From Polyangiaceae bacterium (lineage in GTDB: Bacteria > Myxococcota > Polyangia > Polyangiales > Polyangiaceae), in NCBI GenBank assembly GCA_025936205.1, contig JAICTU010000109.1, forward strand, positions 1 through 20,745: 20,745 bases of DNA, given 5' to 3'. This document shows, one piece after another, positions 1 to 7,216 of this stretch; positions within the stretch are counted from its first letter, which is position 1; every line of letters starts with the position of its first letter. Made by a program: the position numbers and the translations under genes. The notes beneath the pieces were generated by a model. The model did not search any database. It was not told the origin of the DNA and saw only the letters and a list, made by a program, of their open reading frames with translations.

Positions 1-60
1 CCTGCAGCCCCGTTGCCTGCAGCCCCGTTGCCTGCAGCCCCGTTGCCTGCGGCGGTCCTG
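1..60 (+). repeat. 15-bp in-frame tandem repeat, at least 3 exact copies
   Basis: The unit CCTGCAGCCCCGTTG occurs three times exactly (1-15, 16-30, 31-45), followed by a degenerate fourth copy (46-60). As 15 is a multiple of three, each copy adds Pro-Ala-Ala-Pro-Leu to the partial protein. The array starts at the window edge and probably continues upstream. Confidence 0.9.
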
Positions 61-234
61 CCCGGGCCCAGCGTCGCCCCGGTGTCGAGCCCTCTGGAGC
101 CCGTGCCGGGTGCCGCTGCGGCGCCTCCCAACAAGGAAGGCAGCGGCATCTGGATCTGGATCGTCCTGGCCCTCCTGCTGGCGGGCGCCGCCATCTACTT
201 CTTTGGGCCTCGTCTGGGTTTGAAGCTGCCCTGA
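1..234 (+). CDS. C-terminal part of an Ala/Pro-rich protein with a C-terminal membrane anchor (5' truncated)
   Basis: The reading frame is open from base 1 and ends at TGA 232-234, so only the last 77 residues are seen. They start with PAAPL repeats, continue as a Pro/Ala/Ser-rich linker (about residues 17-45), and end with one hydrophobic segment, WIWIVLALLLAGAAIYFFG, followed by a short tail with Arg and Lys. This is a single-pass protein with a flexible Pro-rich region next to the membrane, an arrangement common in myxobacterial kinases and surface proteins. The catalytic or sensor part lies outside the window, so no function can be given. The nearest in-window start, TTG 13, lies inside the repeat and is not a credible start. 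Confidence 0.7.
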   Translation, partial: PAAPLPAAPLPAAPLPAAVLPGPSVAPVSSPLEPVPGAAAAPPNKEGSGIWIWIVLALLLAGAAIYFFGPRLGLKLP

Positions 235-721
235 TGTCAGACAAGCTCGCCTGGGTGCAGATCCTCATGATGCCCTGGCCCGCGAGCCATTCGAGCCGCA
301 TAGGGAAGGCGACAACGGACGCTGTCGCGCGCGACGTTAATTTTTCAGCCTGCTTGTTGGGTACGCATCAGACTTCAGCTGGGCGCGGCGCCTCAGCGCT
401 TTTCGTGCCCGAGCTCGAGTGGCTCCGGGAAAGGCTACCAGCCGCCAGCGCTGCTCGAGGACATGCGGGCGAAATCGCGGCGCTCGCGAGCGCAGCTCAG
501 AACGGGCGCGACTCCGGCGCGCGCCACCGGCCACGCCAGTGGGGCGCGAAGCCCCCCACTCTGATGCAGATGAGACCGAGACCGGCAATCGCGAGTGCCC
601 TATTTGGTCAAATCGCGTTAGAACCATTCCGACTCCGGGTCTCCGCCGATCCGGCTCCAAGCGCTCGGCGGCTCGAGAGAAACTTCGCGACTCCCCAACC
701 CCCAATCGGTACGAAAACTCG
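235..721. other. 487-nt intergenic region upstream of gltA
   Basis: No convincing gene is seen here. Open frames on both strands lack recognisable domains and look like by-products of high GC. An AT-rich patch lies at 336-346 (GTTAATTTTTC) just after a short GC palindrome. A second hairpin pairs AGTGGGGC (538-545) with GCCCCCCACT (551-560), with a two-base bulge. The gltA promoter must lie in this stretch, but I see no clear -35/-10 pair. Confidence 0.5.
324..345 (+). terminator. Possible short terminator after the partial first gene
   Basis: The palindrome GTCGCGCGCGAC (324-335) can form a 4-bp stem with a 4-nt loop. It is followed by GTTAA and five Ts (341-345). The stem is short for an intrinsic terminator and it lies about 90 nt after the stop codon, so this is only a candidate. 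Confidence 0.25.
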
Positions 722-2008
722 ATGGCGACCAAGAACTCTCTGACCATTACCGACAACCGCACCAGCAAGACCTATGAACTTCCGATCGTCGACGGAACCG
801 TTCCCACGATGGGGCTGCGCGCCATCAAAGCTGACGAAAAAGACTTTGGCTTGATGGGCTACGACCCGGCCTTCATGAACACGGCGTCCTGTCGTTCGTC
901 GATCACGTTCATCGATGGGGACGAGGGCATCTTGCGGCATCGCGGCTATCCCATCGAGCAGCTCGCCGAGAAGTGCTCGTACCTGGAGGTAGCGTACCTT
1001 CTGCTGAATGGGGATCTGCCGACTCCCGCGGCGCTGGAGACGTTCACGGCCGAGGTCGCCGCCGAGAGCTCGCTGCACGAGAACATGAAGGGGTTCATTC
1101 AGAGCTTCCTCCCGAACGCTCACCCGATGGGCATGTTGATCGGCGCCATGGGCGCGCTGGGCACGTTCTACCCGGAGTCGAAGCAGGTGCTCGACGCCAA
1201 GGTGCGGCGCCGTCAGATCGCGCGCATCATCGCGCAGATCCCGATCATTGCCGCGTGGAGCTACCGCCACGGCGTGGGCAAGCCCTTCGTCAATCCCGAC
1301 CCCACGCTGGGCTACACCGCCAACTTCCTGAGCATGATGAAGCGCGGGTCCGAGGCGAAGTACGCGGCGCATCCGGATATCGTCAAGGCGCTGGACGTGC
1401 TGTTCATCCTGCATGCCGACCACGAGCAGAACTGCTCCACCAACACCATGCGCGCCATCGGCAGCTCGCAGGCGGATCCCTTCTCGGGCGTGGCGGGCGC
1501 AGCGGCCGCGCTCTATGGCCCGCTGCACGGCGGCGCGAACGAAGCCGTGCTGCACATGCTGAACGAGATCGGCACGATGAGCGCTGTTCCGCAGTTTATC
1601 AAAGACATCCAGAGCGGCAGCGGCGGGCGGCGCCTGATGGGCTTCGGCCACCGCGTGTACAAGAACTACGACCCGCGCGCGAAGGTGATCAAAGGTCTCG
1701 CAGACCGCGTATTCGACATCCTCGGTAAGCAGAATCCGCTCCTGCAGATCGCTCGCGAGCTGGAGCGGATCGCACTGCAGGACGAGTATTTCGTGAAGCG
1801 CAAGCTGTACCCGAACGTGGATTTTTACTCGGGGCTCATCTACCAGGCCCTCGAGATCCCGATCGATCTCTTCCCGGTCATGTTCGCCATCCCGCGCGCC
1901 TCGGGCTGGCTCGCGCAGTGGGAGGAGCTGCTCATGGACAAGGAGCAGAAGATTGCTCGTCCGCGCCAGATCTACACGGGGATCATGCTTCGGGACGTGA
2001 AGCGCTAA
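722..2008 (+). CDS. gltA: Citrate synthase (type II)
   Basis: This enzyme condenses oxaloacetate and acetyl-CoA to citrate, the entry step of the TCA cycle, in the cytoplasm. The product is 428 residues, against 427 for E. coli GltA. The catalytic triad sits in recognisable motifs: H269 in GPLHGGANEA, H310 in GFGHRVYKNYDPRA and D367 in PNVDFYSG, all five positions later than in E. coli (H264, H305, D362). HADHEQNCSTNT and IARPRQIYTG are also typical. I chose ATG 722 because MATKNSLTI begins at the expected family N-terminus; the frame is open further upstream but without homology. There is no strong Shine-Dalgarno sequence. The full N-terminal domain suggests the hexameric, NADH-sensitive type, by family inference only. 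The gene is monocistronic and ends in a hairpin terminator. Confidence 0.98.
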   Translation: MATKNSLTITDNRTSKTYELPIVDGTVPTMGLRAIKADEKDFGLMGYDPAFMNTASCRSSITFIDGDEGILRHRGYPIEQLAEKCSYLEVAYLLLNGDLPTPAALETFTAEVAAESSLHENMKGFIQSFLPNAHPMGMLIGAMGALGTFYPESKQVLDAKVRRRQIARIIAQIPIIAAWSYRHGVGKPFVNPDPTLGYTANFLSMMKRGSEAKYAAHPDIVKALDVLFILHADHEQNCSTNTMRAIGSSQADPFSGVAGAAAALYGPLHGGANEAVLHMLNEIGTMSAVPQFIKDIQSGSGGRRLMGFGHRVYKNYDPRAKVIKGLADRVFDILGKQNPLLQIARELERIALQDEYFVKRKLYPNVDFYSGLIYQALEIPIDLFPVMFAIPRASGWLAQWEELLMDKEQKIARPRQIYTGIMLRDVKR

Positions 2009-2050
2009 TCCGCGTCCCGTTCATCGGGGCGCGCCTCCCCCACCCTGAAT

Positions 2051-2087
2051 CGGCCCCGAGTGTTTCCGCTCGGGGCCGATGGCTTTT
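2051..2087 (+). terminator. Rho-independent-type terminator of gltA
   Basis: CGGCCCCGAG (2051-2060) and CTCGGGGCCG (2069-2078) form a perfect 10-bp stem with the 8-nt loop TGTTTCCG, followed by ATGGCTTTT. The hairpin lies 42 nt after the gltA stop, between gltA and the convergent wecE. The T-run is short (2084-2087), so termination is probably stronger for gltA than in the other direction. Confidence 0.75.
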
Positions 2088-2138
2088 ATGGCCGATGTCC
2101 TTCGGGGCAATGCACTTGCGCCCGAAAGCGGGCAGCGC

Positions 2139-3275
2139 TCAGCCGAGAAATTCGCGGACGCCGTCGCAGACCTCATCCTGCTCGCGTTCGCTGAGTGCAA
2201 ACCAGAGCGGCAGGCGCAGCAGGCGCGCGGAGAGATCTTCCGTCACGGGCAGCGAGCCATCTTCGTAGCCCCACTTGCGCCCCATTGGCGACAGGTGAAG
2301 CGGGACGTAGTGAGACACGGCCTGGATGCCCTTCTGGCGCAGGTGGCCGGCCAGGCCTTCTCTCGCGTGCTCGTCGCGCAGCAGAATGTAGAACATGTGG
2401 TAGTTTTGCTTGCAGTGCGCAGGGACGCGCGGGCCGCGCAGGGCGCCGCTGCGTTCGAGCGGCGCGAGGCGTTCGGCGTAGCGTTCGTGGATCTCGCGAC
2501 GGCGCTGCAGGATGGGGTCGAGCTGTTCCAGCTGTGCTTGCAAGAAGGCGCAGGCGATCTCGGCGGGCAGGAACGAGGAGCCGACATCGACCCAGGTATA
2601 CTTGTCGATCTCACCCCGAAAGAACTTCTGCCGGTTGGTGCCCTTGTCGCGGATGATCTCGGCGCGCTCGAGCAGCGCGCGATTATTGATCGTGAGCGCA
2701 CCGCCTTCGCCCGCCACGTAGTTCTTGGTGTCGTGGAAGGAGTACGCACCCAGATCGCCGATCGAGCCCAGGGCACGGTCGCGGTAGTAGGCATGTACGC
2801 CCTGGGCGGCGTCCTCCACCACCAGCAGCCCGTGCTTCTTGGCGATCTGATTGATGGCGTCCATCTCGCAGCCCACGCCCGCGTAGTGGACCGGGCAGAT
2901 GGCTTTGGTGCGGGGAGTGATGGCGGCCTCGATCTTGGTTTCATCGAGGTTGAGTGTGTCGGGACGGATGTCGACGAAGACGGGCCGAGCGCCGGTGCGC
3001 ACGAAGGCGTTTGCTGTCGAAACGAAGGTATACGAGGGCAGGATCACCTCGTCACCGGGCTGCATGTCGCAGAGCAGCGCCGCCATCTCCAGGCCCGCGG
3101 TGCACGAGGGCATCATCAGCGTCTTGGCGATCCCGAACTTTTCCTCGATGAAGCGCGCGCAGCCCTTGGTGAAACGCCCGTCGGCGGCAATCTCGCCGGC
3201 GCTGATCGCGCGGCTGACGTATTCGTTCTCTTTGCCCGAGATGTACGGTTTATTGAACGGGATTCGATGGGCCAT
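2139..3275 (-). CDS. wecE: dTDP-4-amino-4,6-dideoxygalactose transaminase (DegT/DnrJ/EryC1 family)
   Basis: This PLP-dependent sugar aminotransferase converts dTDP-4-keto-6-deoxyglucose to dTDP-Fuc4N, a precursor for surface polysaccharides. The 378-residue product follows E. coli WecE (376 residues) end to end by eye. Matching segments include IPFNKPYISGKENEY at the N-terminus, MPSCTAGLEMAALL, GDEVILPSYTFVSTANAF, VPVHYAGV-like CPVHYAGV, and the PLP-lysine motif FHDTKNYVAGEGGAL with K184 as the Schiff-base residue (E. coli K181). I chose ATG 3275 because MAHRIPFNKP gives the family N-terminus; an upstream in-frame ATG at 3359 would add 28 unrelated residues. A purine-rich stretch GGAGAGGAG lies about 15 nt upstream. 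It follows the glycosyltransferase gene on the same strand after a 159-nt gap, so it may be the last gene of that operon or have its own promoter. Confidence 0.93.
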   Translation of the reverse strand: MAHRIPFNKPYISGKENEYVSRAISAGEIAADGRFTKGCARFIEEKFGIAKTLMMPSCTAGLEMAALLCDMQPGDEVILPSYTFVSTANAFVRTGARPVFVDIRPDTLNLDETKIEAAITPRTKAICPVHYAGVGCEMDAINQIAKKHGLLVVEDAAQGVHAYYRDRALGSIGDLGAYSFHDTKNYVAGEGGALTINNRALLERAEIIRDKGTNRQKFFRGEIDKYTWVDVGSSFLPAEIACAFLQAQLEQLDPILQRRREIHERYAERLAPLERSGALRGPRVPAHCKQNYHMFYILLRDEHAREGLAGHLRQKGIQAVSHYVPLHLSPMGRKWGYEDGSLPVTEDLSARLLRLPLWFALSEREQDEVCDGVREFLG

Positions 3276-3434
3276 GACGTGGTTCGACTGACTCCTCTCC
3301 AGGCCGGCGGCGTTTGTTCCGCAGACGTACATCCTCGGGTGGCCCGCCGGGCCGGGCAAGTTTCACCGTCAGGAGAGCATGAGGCAGGCCGACGCGCCAC
3401 CGACTCCCAAAACTAACGGTTCTGGATTCCGCGC

Positions 3435-4721
3435 CTAAAGAGCTCGGCCGTTGCTCTGATGGGCTCGCTCCGGGTGGCCGATTGCGGGCTTTGGGACAGA
3501 AGTTTGGGGAAGAACGCCCAATGCCTCCGCCAGCGCCTCGGCGCCGCGCCGGTGATGAAACTCGCGCGCGACCTTCTGGCGAGAGGTCTGGCTCAGGCGC
3601 CGCGCGAGCTCCGGATCATCCAATACACGGGCAATGGCGTCGGCCAGCGCCGCACCGTCCTGTGAAGGCACCATCAAGGCGTCTACGCCCGGATCGATCA
3701 GCTCGCGCATCCCGCCCACGTCGGTGACGACGGCGGGGGTCTCCAGGGCCATCGCTTCCATCGCGGCGACGGAGATGCCTTCGTCGAGGCTCGCGAGCAC
3801 GAAAACGTGGGCAGCTTCGATGCACTCACGGTGGCGCTGTTCGGAGACGGACCCCAGAAACTCGACGCTGCCTTCCAGCTGGGAGCTGCGCACCTGCTCC
3901 TCCAGGGACTGCCGGTAGCCGGTGATTCCCTCCTCCCCTCCGGCGATCTGCAGACGCACTTGCCGGCCACGCTGAACCAGCAAGGCAACGGCCTCCAGCA
4001 GATACTTGTGTCCCTTCACCGGGTGCAATCGGCCGCACGTATAGATCCGGCAGACCTCACCGGTTTGCCAGGGGCGGTACGGCGCGCTGCGCTGCGCCTG
4101 ATCGAGATCCACTCCCATTGGCGCGATCCAGATCCGCTCCGGGGCCACGTCTGCCAGCTGTTGCTCGACCTCGGCGAGCAGGCGCCGAGACATGACGAGC
4201 GCGAACGAGGCGCCCCGCCACTTTTCGGACTGATTCGGGCCATAGCCCTCCAGCGAGGCGAGCAGGGTGAGGCTATAGTTGATGCCGCTCAGGTGGGAGG
4301 CGAACGCGGCCACATGAGCCGCGTCGCCCGCGGATAGCACGTGCAGCTGATTCCAGCCGCGCTCGCGAGCCAGCGCCGCGAAGCGTGCGGCCACCACGAT
4401 CAGTGCCGCGACCTTCAGCCGCTGCGTGAGCTTGACGTCTTTGATCTCGAGCGGCACGAGCAAGCAGCGCGCGATCGCTTTCGGGCCAGCGCGGAGCAAC
4501 GCCTTGGCGGCCTCGCTGGCGTCTCGGCGCGAGAACGGCACCAGGTAGTGGGTCAGCCGCATGGCCTCTTGCGACCACTCGTGGCAGACCGTCTTGGGAC
4601 GCCGGGTGGAGACCAGATCGGCCTCGATTCCGAGCTGCTCCAGTGCGCGTCGCTCGCGCCAGATCCAGGTGTGCGTCTGGCCCGGGAACTCGGGTACGAG
4701 ATAGCCGATGCGTGCTTTCAT
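3435..4721 (-). CDS. Family 4 glycosyltransferase (GT-B fold)
   Basis: This 428-residue protein transfers a sugar from a nucleotide-activated donor to an unknown acceptor. The N-terminal Rossmann domain starts MKARIGYLVPEFPGQTHTW. The C-terminal donor-binding domain carries GRLHPVKGHKYLLEA, a typical GT4 segment after the interdomain linker. The EX7E motif is present (E314 and E322 in DEGISVAAMEAM), followed by TDVGGMRELI. These features place it in the retaining GT4/GT1 superfamily, as with colanic-acid type transferases; donor and acceptor cannot be read from sequence. ATG 4721 is chosen because it overlaps the upstream methyltransferase stop as ATGA (4718-4721), a sign of translational coupling, and because homology starts there. 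This ties it to the polyketide cluster and suggests the acceptor could be the methylated polyketide. Confidence 0.9.
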   Translation of the reverse strand: MKARIGYLVPEFPGQTHTWIWRERRALEQLGIEADLVSTRRPKTVCHEWSQEAMRLTHYLVPFSRRDASEAAKALLRAGPKAIARCLLVPLEIKDVKLTQRLKVAALIVVAARFAALARERGWNQLHVLSAGDAAHVAAFASHLSGINYSLTLLASLEGYGPNQSEKWRGASFALVMSRRLLAEVEQQLADVAPERIWIAPMGVDLDQAQRSAPYRPWQTGEVCRIYTCGRLHPVKGHKYLLEAVALLVQRGRQVRLQIAGGEEGITGYRQSLEEQVRSSQLEGSVEFLGSVSEQRHRECIEAAHVFVLASLDEGISVAAMEAMALETPAVVTDVGGMRELIDPGVDALMVPSQDGAALADAIARVLDDPELARRLSQTSRQKVAREFHHRRGAEALAEALGVLPQTSVPKPAIGHPERAHQSNGRAL

Positions 4722-5323
4722 TGGGCGGTTTTTACCCCTGTGGTGCGAGGACTGCCAAAAAGCCCGAAGAGGCCTCCGGAGCCAAAATGCCACGCTTCCG
4801 GCGAGCCCGCATGCTTCTGGAAGGCGGCTTCCTCGCAGCGGATGCGGGCTCGGAGCAGGGGCGCGTTCACGAGCGTGAAGAGCAGCGCGCAGAGCCAGGC
4901 CGAGTGCACCAGTGGTATCGCCAGGCCCTCGAACACGACCACCAGGTAATTGGGGTGGCGCAGGAACCGATACGGGCCCCCACTTTCCAGCGCCATGCCC
5001 GGGATCACCAGGATGCTCACATTCCAGCGCGGGCCCAGGGTCGACACCGTCCAGTAGCGTACGACCTGACAGGCCACGACGATCGCCAGGCAGGGCCAGC
5101 CGAGCGCGGGAAGAAAGGGCCGCGTACCCGCCCAGACCTCGAGCAGACAGCCGCAGAGAAAAGCCGTGTGCAGGAGCTTGATCGGCAGGAGTTGTGGTGC
5201 ACCGAACTCGAGCGCGCCCTGCGCCAGCGCCCAGGCTCGATTCCGGCGGCTGAGCAGGAGTTCGCTGATGCGCTGCAGGGCAATCAGCCCAATCAGGCCA
5301 CTGTAGAGTGCTACGCTCACCAT
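4718..5323 (-). CDS. Isoprenylcysteine carboxyl methyltransferase (ICMT)-family membrane methyltransferase
   Basis: The 201-residue protein has about four to five hydrophobic segments, starting with YSGLIGLIALQRISELLLSR. The C-terminal half carries the ICMT/PEMT-type SAM-binding signature: GPYRFLRHPNYLVVV, then a hydrophobic stretch and RIRCEEAAFQKHAG. The short ICMT relatives next to type III polyketide synthases (BpsB/YpbQ of Bacillus subtilis) O-methylate alkylpyrones made by the neighbouring synthase. Here the gene overlaps the polyketide synthase upstream by 7 nt (5317-5323) and the glycosyltransferase downstream by 4 nt, so the same role is likely: methylating the polyketide hydroxyl at the inner membrane. 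The family assignment is firm, the substrate is inferred from context. Confidence 0.88.
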   Translation of the reverse strand: MVSVALYSGLIGLIALQRISELLLSRRNRAWALAQGALEFGAPQLLPIKLLHTAFLCGCLLEVWAGTRPFLPALGWPCLAIVVACQVVRYWTVSTLGPRWNVSILVIPGMALESGGPYRFLRHPNYLVVVFEGLAIPLVHSAWLCALLFTLVNAPLLRARIRCEEAAFQKHAGSPEAWHFGSGGLFGLFGSPRTTGVKTAQ

Positions 5324-6363
5324 TCGAGCAGCAACAGCTCCGAGCAGAACCCGGGCCCGGTCGCCATCAGCAGCGCGCGCTCCCCGAGCCCCGGTTGCCG
5401 CGACTGCCAGGTATTGGCGAGCACGACGAGCACGGACACGCTGGACAGGTTACCGTTGGCGCGCAGCTGTTGCCAGCTTGGCTCGAGATCGCGGTCACTC
5501 AACTCCAGGCTCTGCTGCAGGGCATCCAGCACCTTGGGACCGCCGCTGTGCAGCACCCAGTGTTGTATGTCGCGCCGCGCGAGCCCCTGCTCGCCCAGGA
5601 AGCGATCGACTTCTTCGCGCGAGCGCCGGCGGACGAGATCGGGTACTTGCGCCGACAAGACCAGCTCGAGGCCGTGGCTGCCGATGTTCCAGCCCGTCAG
5701 GTGCTCGGTCTCCGGATAGAGAATCGAACGCGACGCGACAACGCGCGGCCCTGAAGAGCGAGCCCGCGGCGAGAAGACCACCGCAGCCGCGCCGTCGCCG
5801 AATAACCCGCTGGCGAGCAGATTGGCGACGGAAAGGTCCGACTGCTGCCAGGTCAGACTGCATAGCTCCAGCGCCAGCAGCGCGACGTTGCGCTCGGGAT
5901 GGGCTCTCGAGAACTCGGCAGCGCGCGCCAGCCCCCCGACCCCACCCGCACACCCCAGGCCGAAGATCGGAGTGCGCTGGAGCTCGGGGTTGAGGCGCAT
6001 ACGATTGACGAGCCGCGCATCGACAGAGGGAGTGGAGATCCCCGTGGTGGAGACAAACAGCAGGTGCTGGAGGTCGACCGGCTCCAGCTGGGACTGTTTC
6101 AGCGCCTTGCCCAGCGCTCGCTCACCCAGGTCCACGGCGCAGCGAACGTACTCTCGGTTGCGCTCCGTGAACGAGCTCAGCCCGGCGTAGCGCTCGAGCG
6201 GCAGGGCCAGCTGCCGGGAGCCCACCTCGGAGCGCGCATGAAAGCTCTGCAGCCGCTCGAAGAGCTGGGGCGAGTGCCGCCACTGCCGGCGCACCTCGGC
6301 CAGGAGCTGGGCCTGCGAGTAGTGGTGGTCGGGAAACGCGGGGGTAACGGCGGCAATCTTCAC
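5317..6363 (-). CDS. Type III polyketide synthase (alkylpyrone/alkylresorcinol synthase-like)
   Basis: This is a chalcone-synthase-fold enzyme that extends an acyl-CoA starter with malonyl-CoA and cyclises the product to an aromatic or pyrone. The 348-residue length is normal for bacterial members. The catalytic triad is complete: C138 in GLGCAGGVGGLARA, H272 in WVLHSGGPKVLDAL and N305 in ANGNLSSVSVLVVL. FGDGAAAVVF and the C-terminal TGPGFCSELLLLEW are also typical. The Cys context resembles the BpsA group, which takes long acyl chains, more than RppA. One oddity is HSGG where the family usually has HPGG. I chose GTG 6363 (MKIAAVTPAFPDHHYSQ) since it starts at the family N-terminus; no Shine-Dalgarno is evident, and the longer frame upstream has no homology. 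It is the first gene of a coupled set with the methyltransferase and glycosyltransferase. Confidence 0.93.
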   Translation of the reverse strand: MKIAAVTPAFPDHHYSQAQLLAEVRRQWRHSPQLFERLQSFHARSEVGSRQLALPLERYAGLSSFTERNREYVRCAVDLGERALGKALKQSQLEPVDLQHLLFVSTTGISTPSVDARLVNRMRLNPELQRTPIFGLGCAGGVGGLARAAEFSRAHPERNVALLALELCSLTWQQSDLSVANLLASGLFGDGAAAVVFSPRARSSGPRVVASRSILYPETEHLTGWNIGSHGLELVLSAQVPDLVRRRSREEVDRFLGEQGLARRDIQHWVLHSGGPKVLDALQQSLELSDRDLEPSWQQLRANGNLSSVSVLVVLANTWQSRQPGLGERALLMATGPGFCSELLLLEW

Positions 6364-6561
6364 GTGCGCCCAAGATACTGATTGCTGCGTGTGGCGGTAG
6401 CGCGACCGCCGCTCCGGATGGGTGGTGCCGCGGCCTGACACCGCGCGGCAGCCGCCCCAGCATTCGCGACCCGGCGACCGAATGCAGCGCGCTCCAGGAG
6501 CAGGTGAAAAATCGGCCTCTGCAGCCGCTGGAATGCGTGTCCAGCGCTGCAACAGCGCCCT

Positions 6562-6662
6562 AGTACCTCGTGCCCCAAGTTCGTGCCGGGTTTCGCCGTG
6601 CCCCGCTGCGCCGTGAAGGGCACGACGAAACCCGGCAGATGCGGCACTCTGCACTCGGTACT
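6562..6662. repeat. 101-bp nested inverted-repeat element (MITE/REP-like)
   Basis: TGCCGGGTTTCG (6584-6595) and CGAAACCCGGCA (6626-6637) form a perfect 12-bp stem. After one C/A mismatch, an inner 7-bp stem pairs CGTGCCC (6597-6603) with GGGCACG (6618-6624), around a 14-nt loop. The outer ends are imperfect inverted repeats: AGTACCTCGTGCC at the left, and the complement of the right end reads AGTACCGAGTGCA, 10 of 13 matching. I see no clear target-site duplication. The element could be an intergenic repeat or a regulatory leader structure. Confidence 0.6.
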
Positions 6663-6674
6663 TCCTTTACATTT

Positions 6675-6706
6675 GGAGAAACCCGGCGCGGACTTCGGGT
6701 TTCTCC
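6675..6706 (+). promoter_or_regulatory. Leader hairpin upstream of DUF423 gene
   Basis: GGAGAAACCCG (6675-6685) and CGGGTTTCTCC (6696-6706) form a perfect 11-bp stem with a 10-nt loop, ending 16 nt before the ATG at 6723. No T-run follows, so it is not a standard terminator. Its left arm shares GAAACCCGGC with the right arm of the element at 6562-6662, so the arms could swap partners. Whether it is transcribed is unknown. Confidence 0.5.
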
Positions 6707-6722
6707 TACTAGGCTGGCAGCC

Positions 6723-7112
6723 ATGCAGACTTTTCTTCGTGCCGCCTGCGCTGTGAACGGCTTCCTGGGGGTGGCGTTGGGCGCCTTTGGGGCCCACGGG
6801 CTGAAGACACGCCTCGCCGATACCGCCGACGCCGCTCAGCGGCTCGGCTGGTGGCAAACGGCATCGCACTATCACCTGGTACACGCGCTCGCGCTCGGGA
6901 TCCTGGCGAGCTGGGCCGCGCGCGGAGCCGACCGGGGATTGCTGCTCGCAGGAGGTGCGATGCTCACGGGCATCGTACTGTTCTCGGGGAGCCTGTACGC
7001 CATGACGCTCACCGGCCAAACCGGGCTCGGCATGATCACGCCGCTCGGTGGCTTGGCCTTCTTGATCGGTTGGGGGGCGGTCTTGGTGAACGCCGTCAAG
7101 CAGCGGAGTTAG
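6723..7112 (+). CDS. DUF423 family small membrane protein
   Basis: The 129-residue product matches the DUF423 (YgdD/YwdK) family in length and pattern. It has about four membrane segments: residues 5-25, 50-66, 72-93 and 103-124. The family signatures are the N-terminal GFLGVALGAFGAHGLK, then WQTASHYHLVHALAL and the third-segment LFSGSLYAM. No biochemical function is known for the family; it is an inner-membrane protein by prediction. The ATG at 6723 gives the expected family start; the same frame is open upstream but that part encodes the inverted-repeat region. The gene is followed after 104 nt by yebC on the same strand. Confidence 0.9.
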   Translation: MQTFLRAACAVNGFLGVALGAFGAHGLKTRLADTADAAQRLGWWQTASHYHLVHALALGILASWAARGADRGLLLAGGAMLTGIVLFSGSLYAMTLTGQTGLGMITPLGGLAFLIGWGAVLVNAVKQRS

Positions 7113-7216
7113 CGCCGCTCGCGGCTGTGGCTGCTCGCACACTTCACCCGCGCGCGGCGTGGTGCTATGCCTGTCCCACCCCGCCACGCGGGCCATAGCA
7201 AGGATTCGTAGAGAAC

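Larger units (their letters stand above)
6364..6722. other. 359-nt divergent intergenic region with structured repeats
   Basis: This gap separates the minus-strand polyketide synthase from the plus-strand DUF423 gene and must hold both promoters. Open frames crossing it show no domain. Its right half (6562-6706) is taken up by the inverted-repeat structures listed separately. The left half (about 6364-6561) shows nothing I can name; I see no confident -35/-10 pair for either gene. Confidence 0.5.

Noticed and set aside
419..721. N-terminal extension of citrate synthase in the same frame
   Set aside because: The frame is open upstream of ATG 722, but the extra 101 residues are Arg-rich with no family match, while MATKNSLTI gives the normal length.
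608..1651. 347-residue minus-strand open frame opposite gltA
   Set aside because: Low-complexity Arg/Ala/His composition and complete overlap with a clear citrate synthase; a by-product of high GC.
3341..3353. GGCCCGCCGGGCC as a terminator between the GT4 and wecE genes
   Set aside because: A 5-bp stem with a 3-nt loop, and no T-run on the transcribed strand; likely a chance GC palindrome.
2079..3416. 445-residue plus-strand open frame opposite wecE
   Set aside because: It mirrors the whole wecE gene and has no domain; wecE matches a known family end to end.
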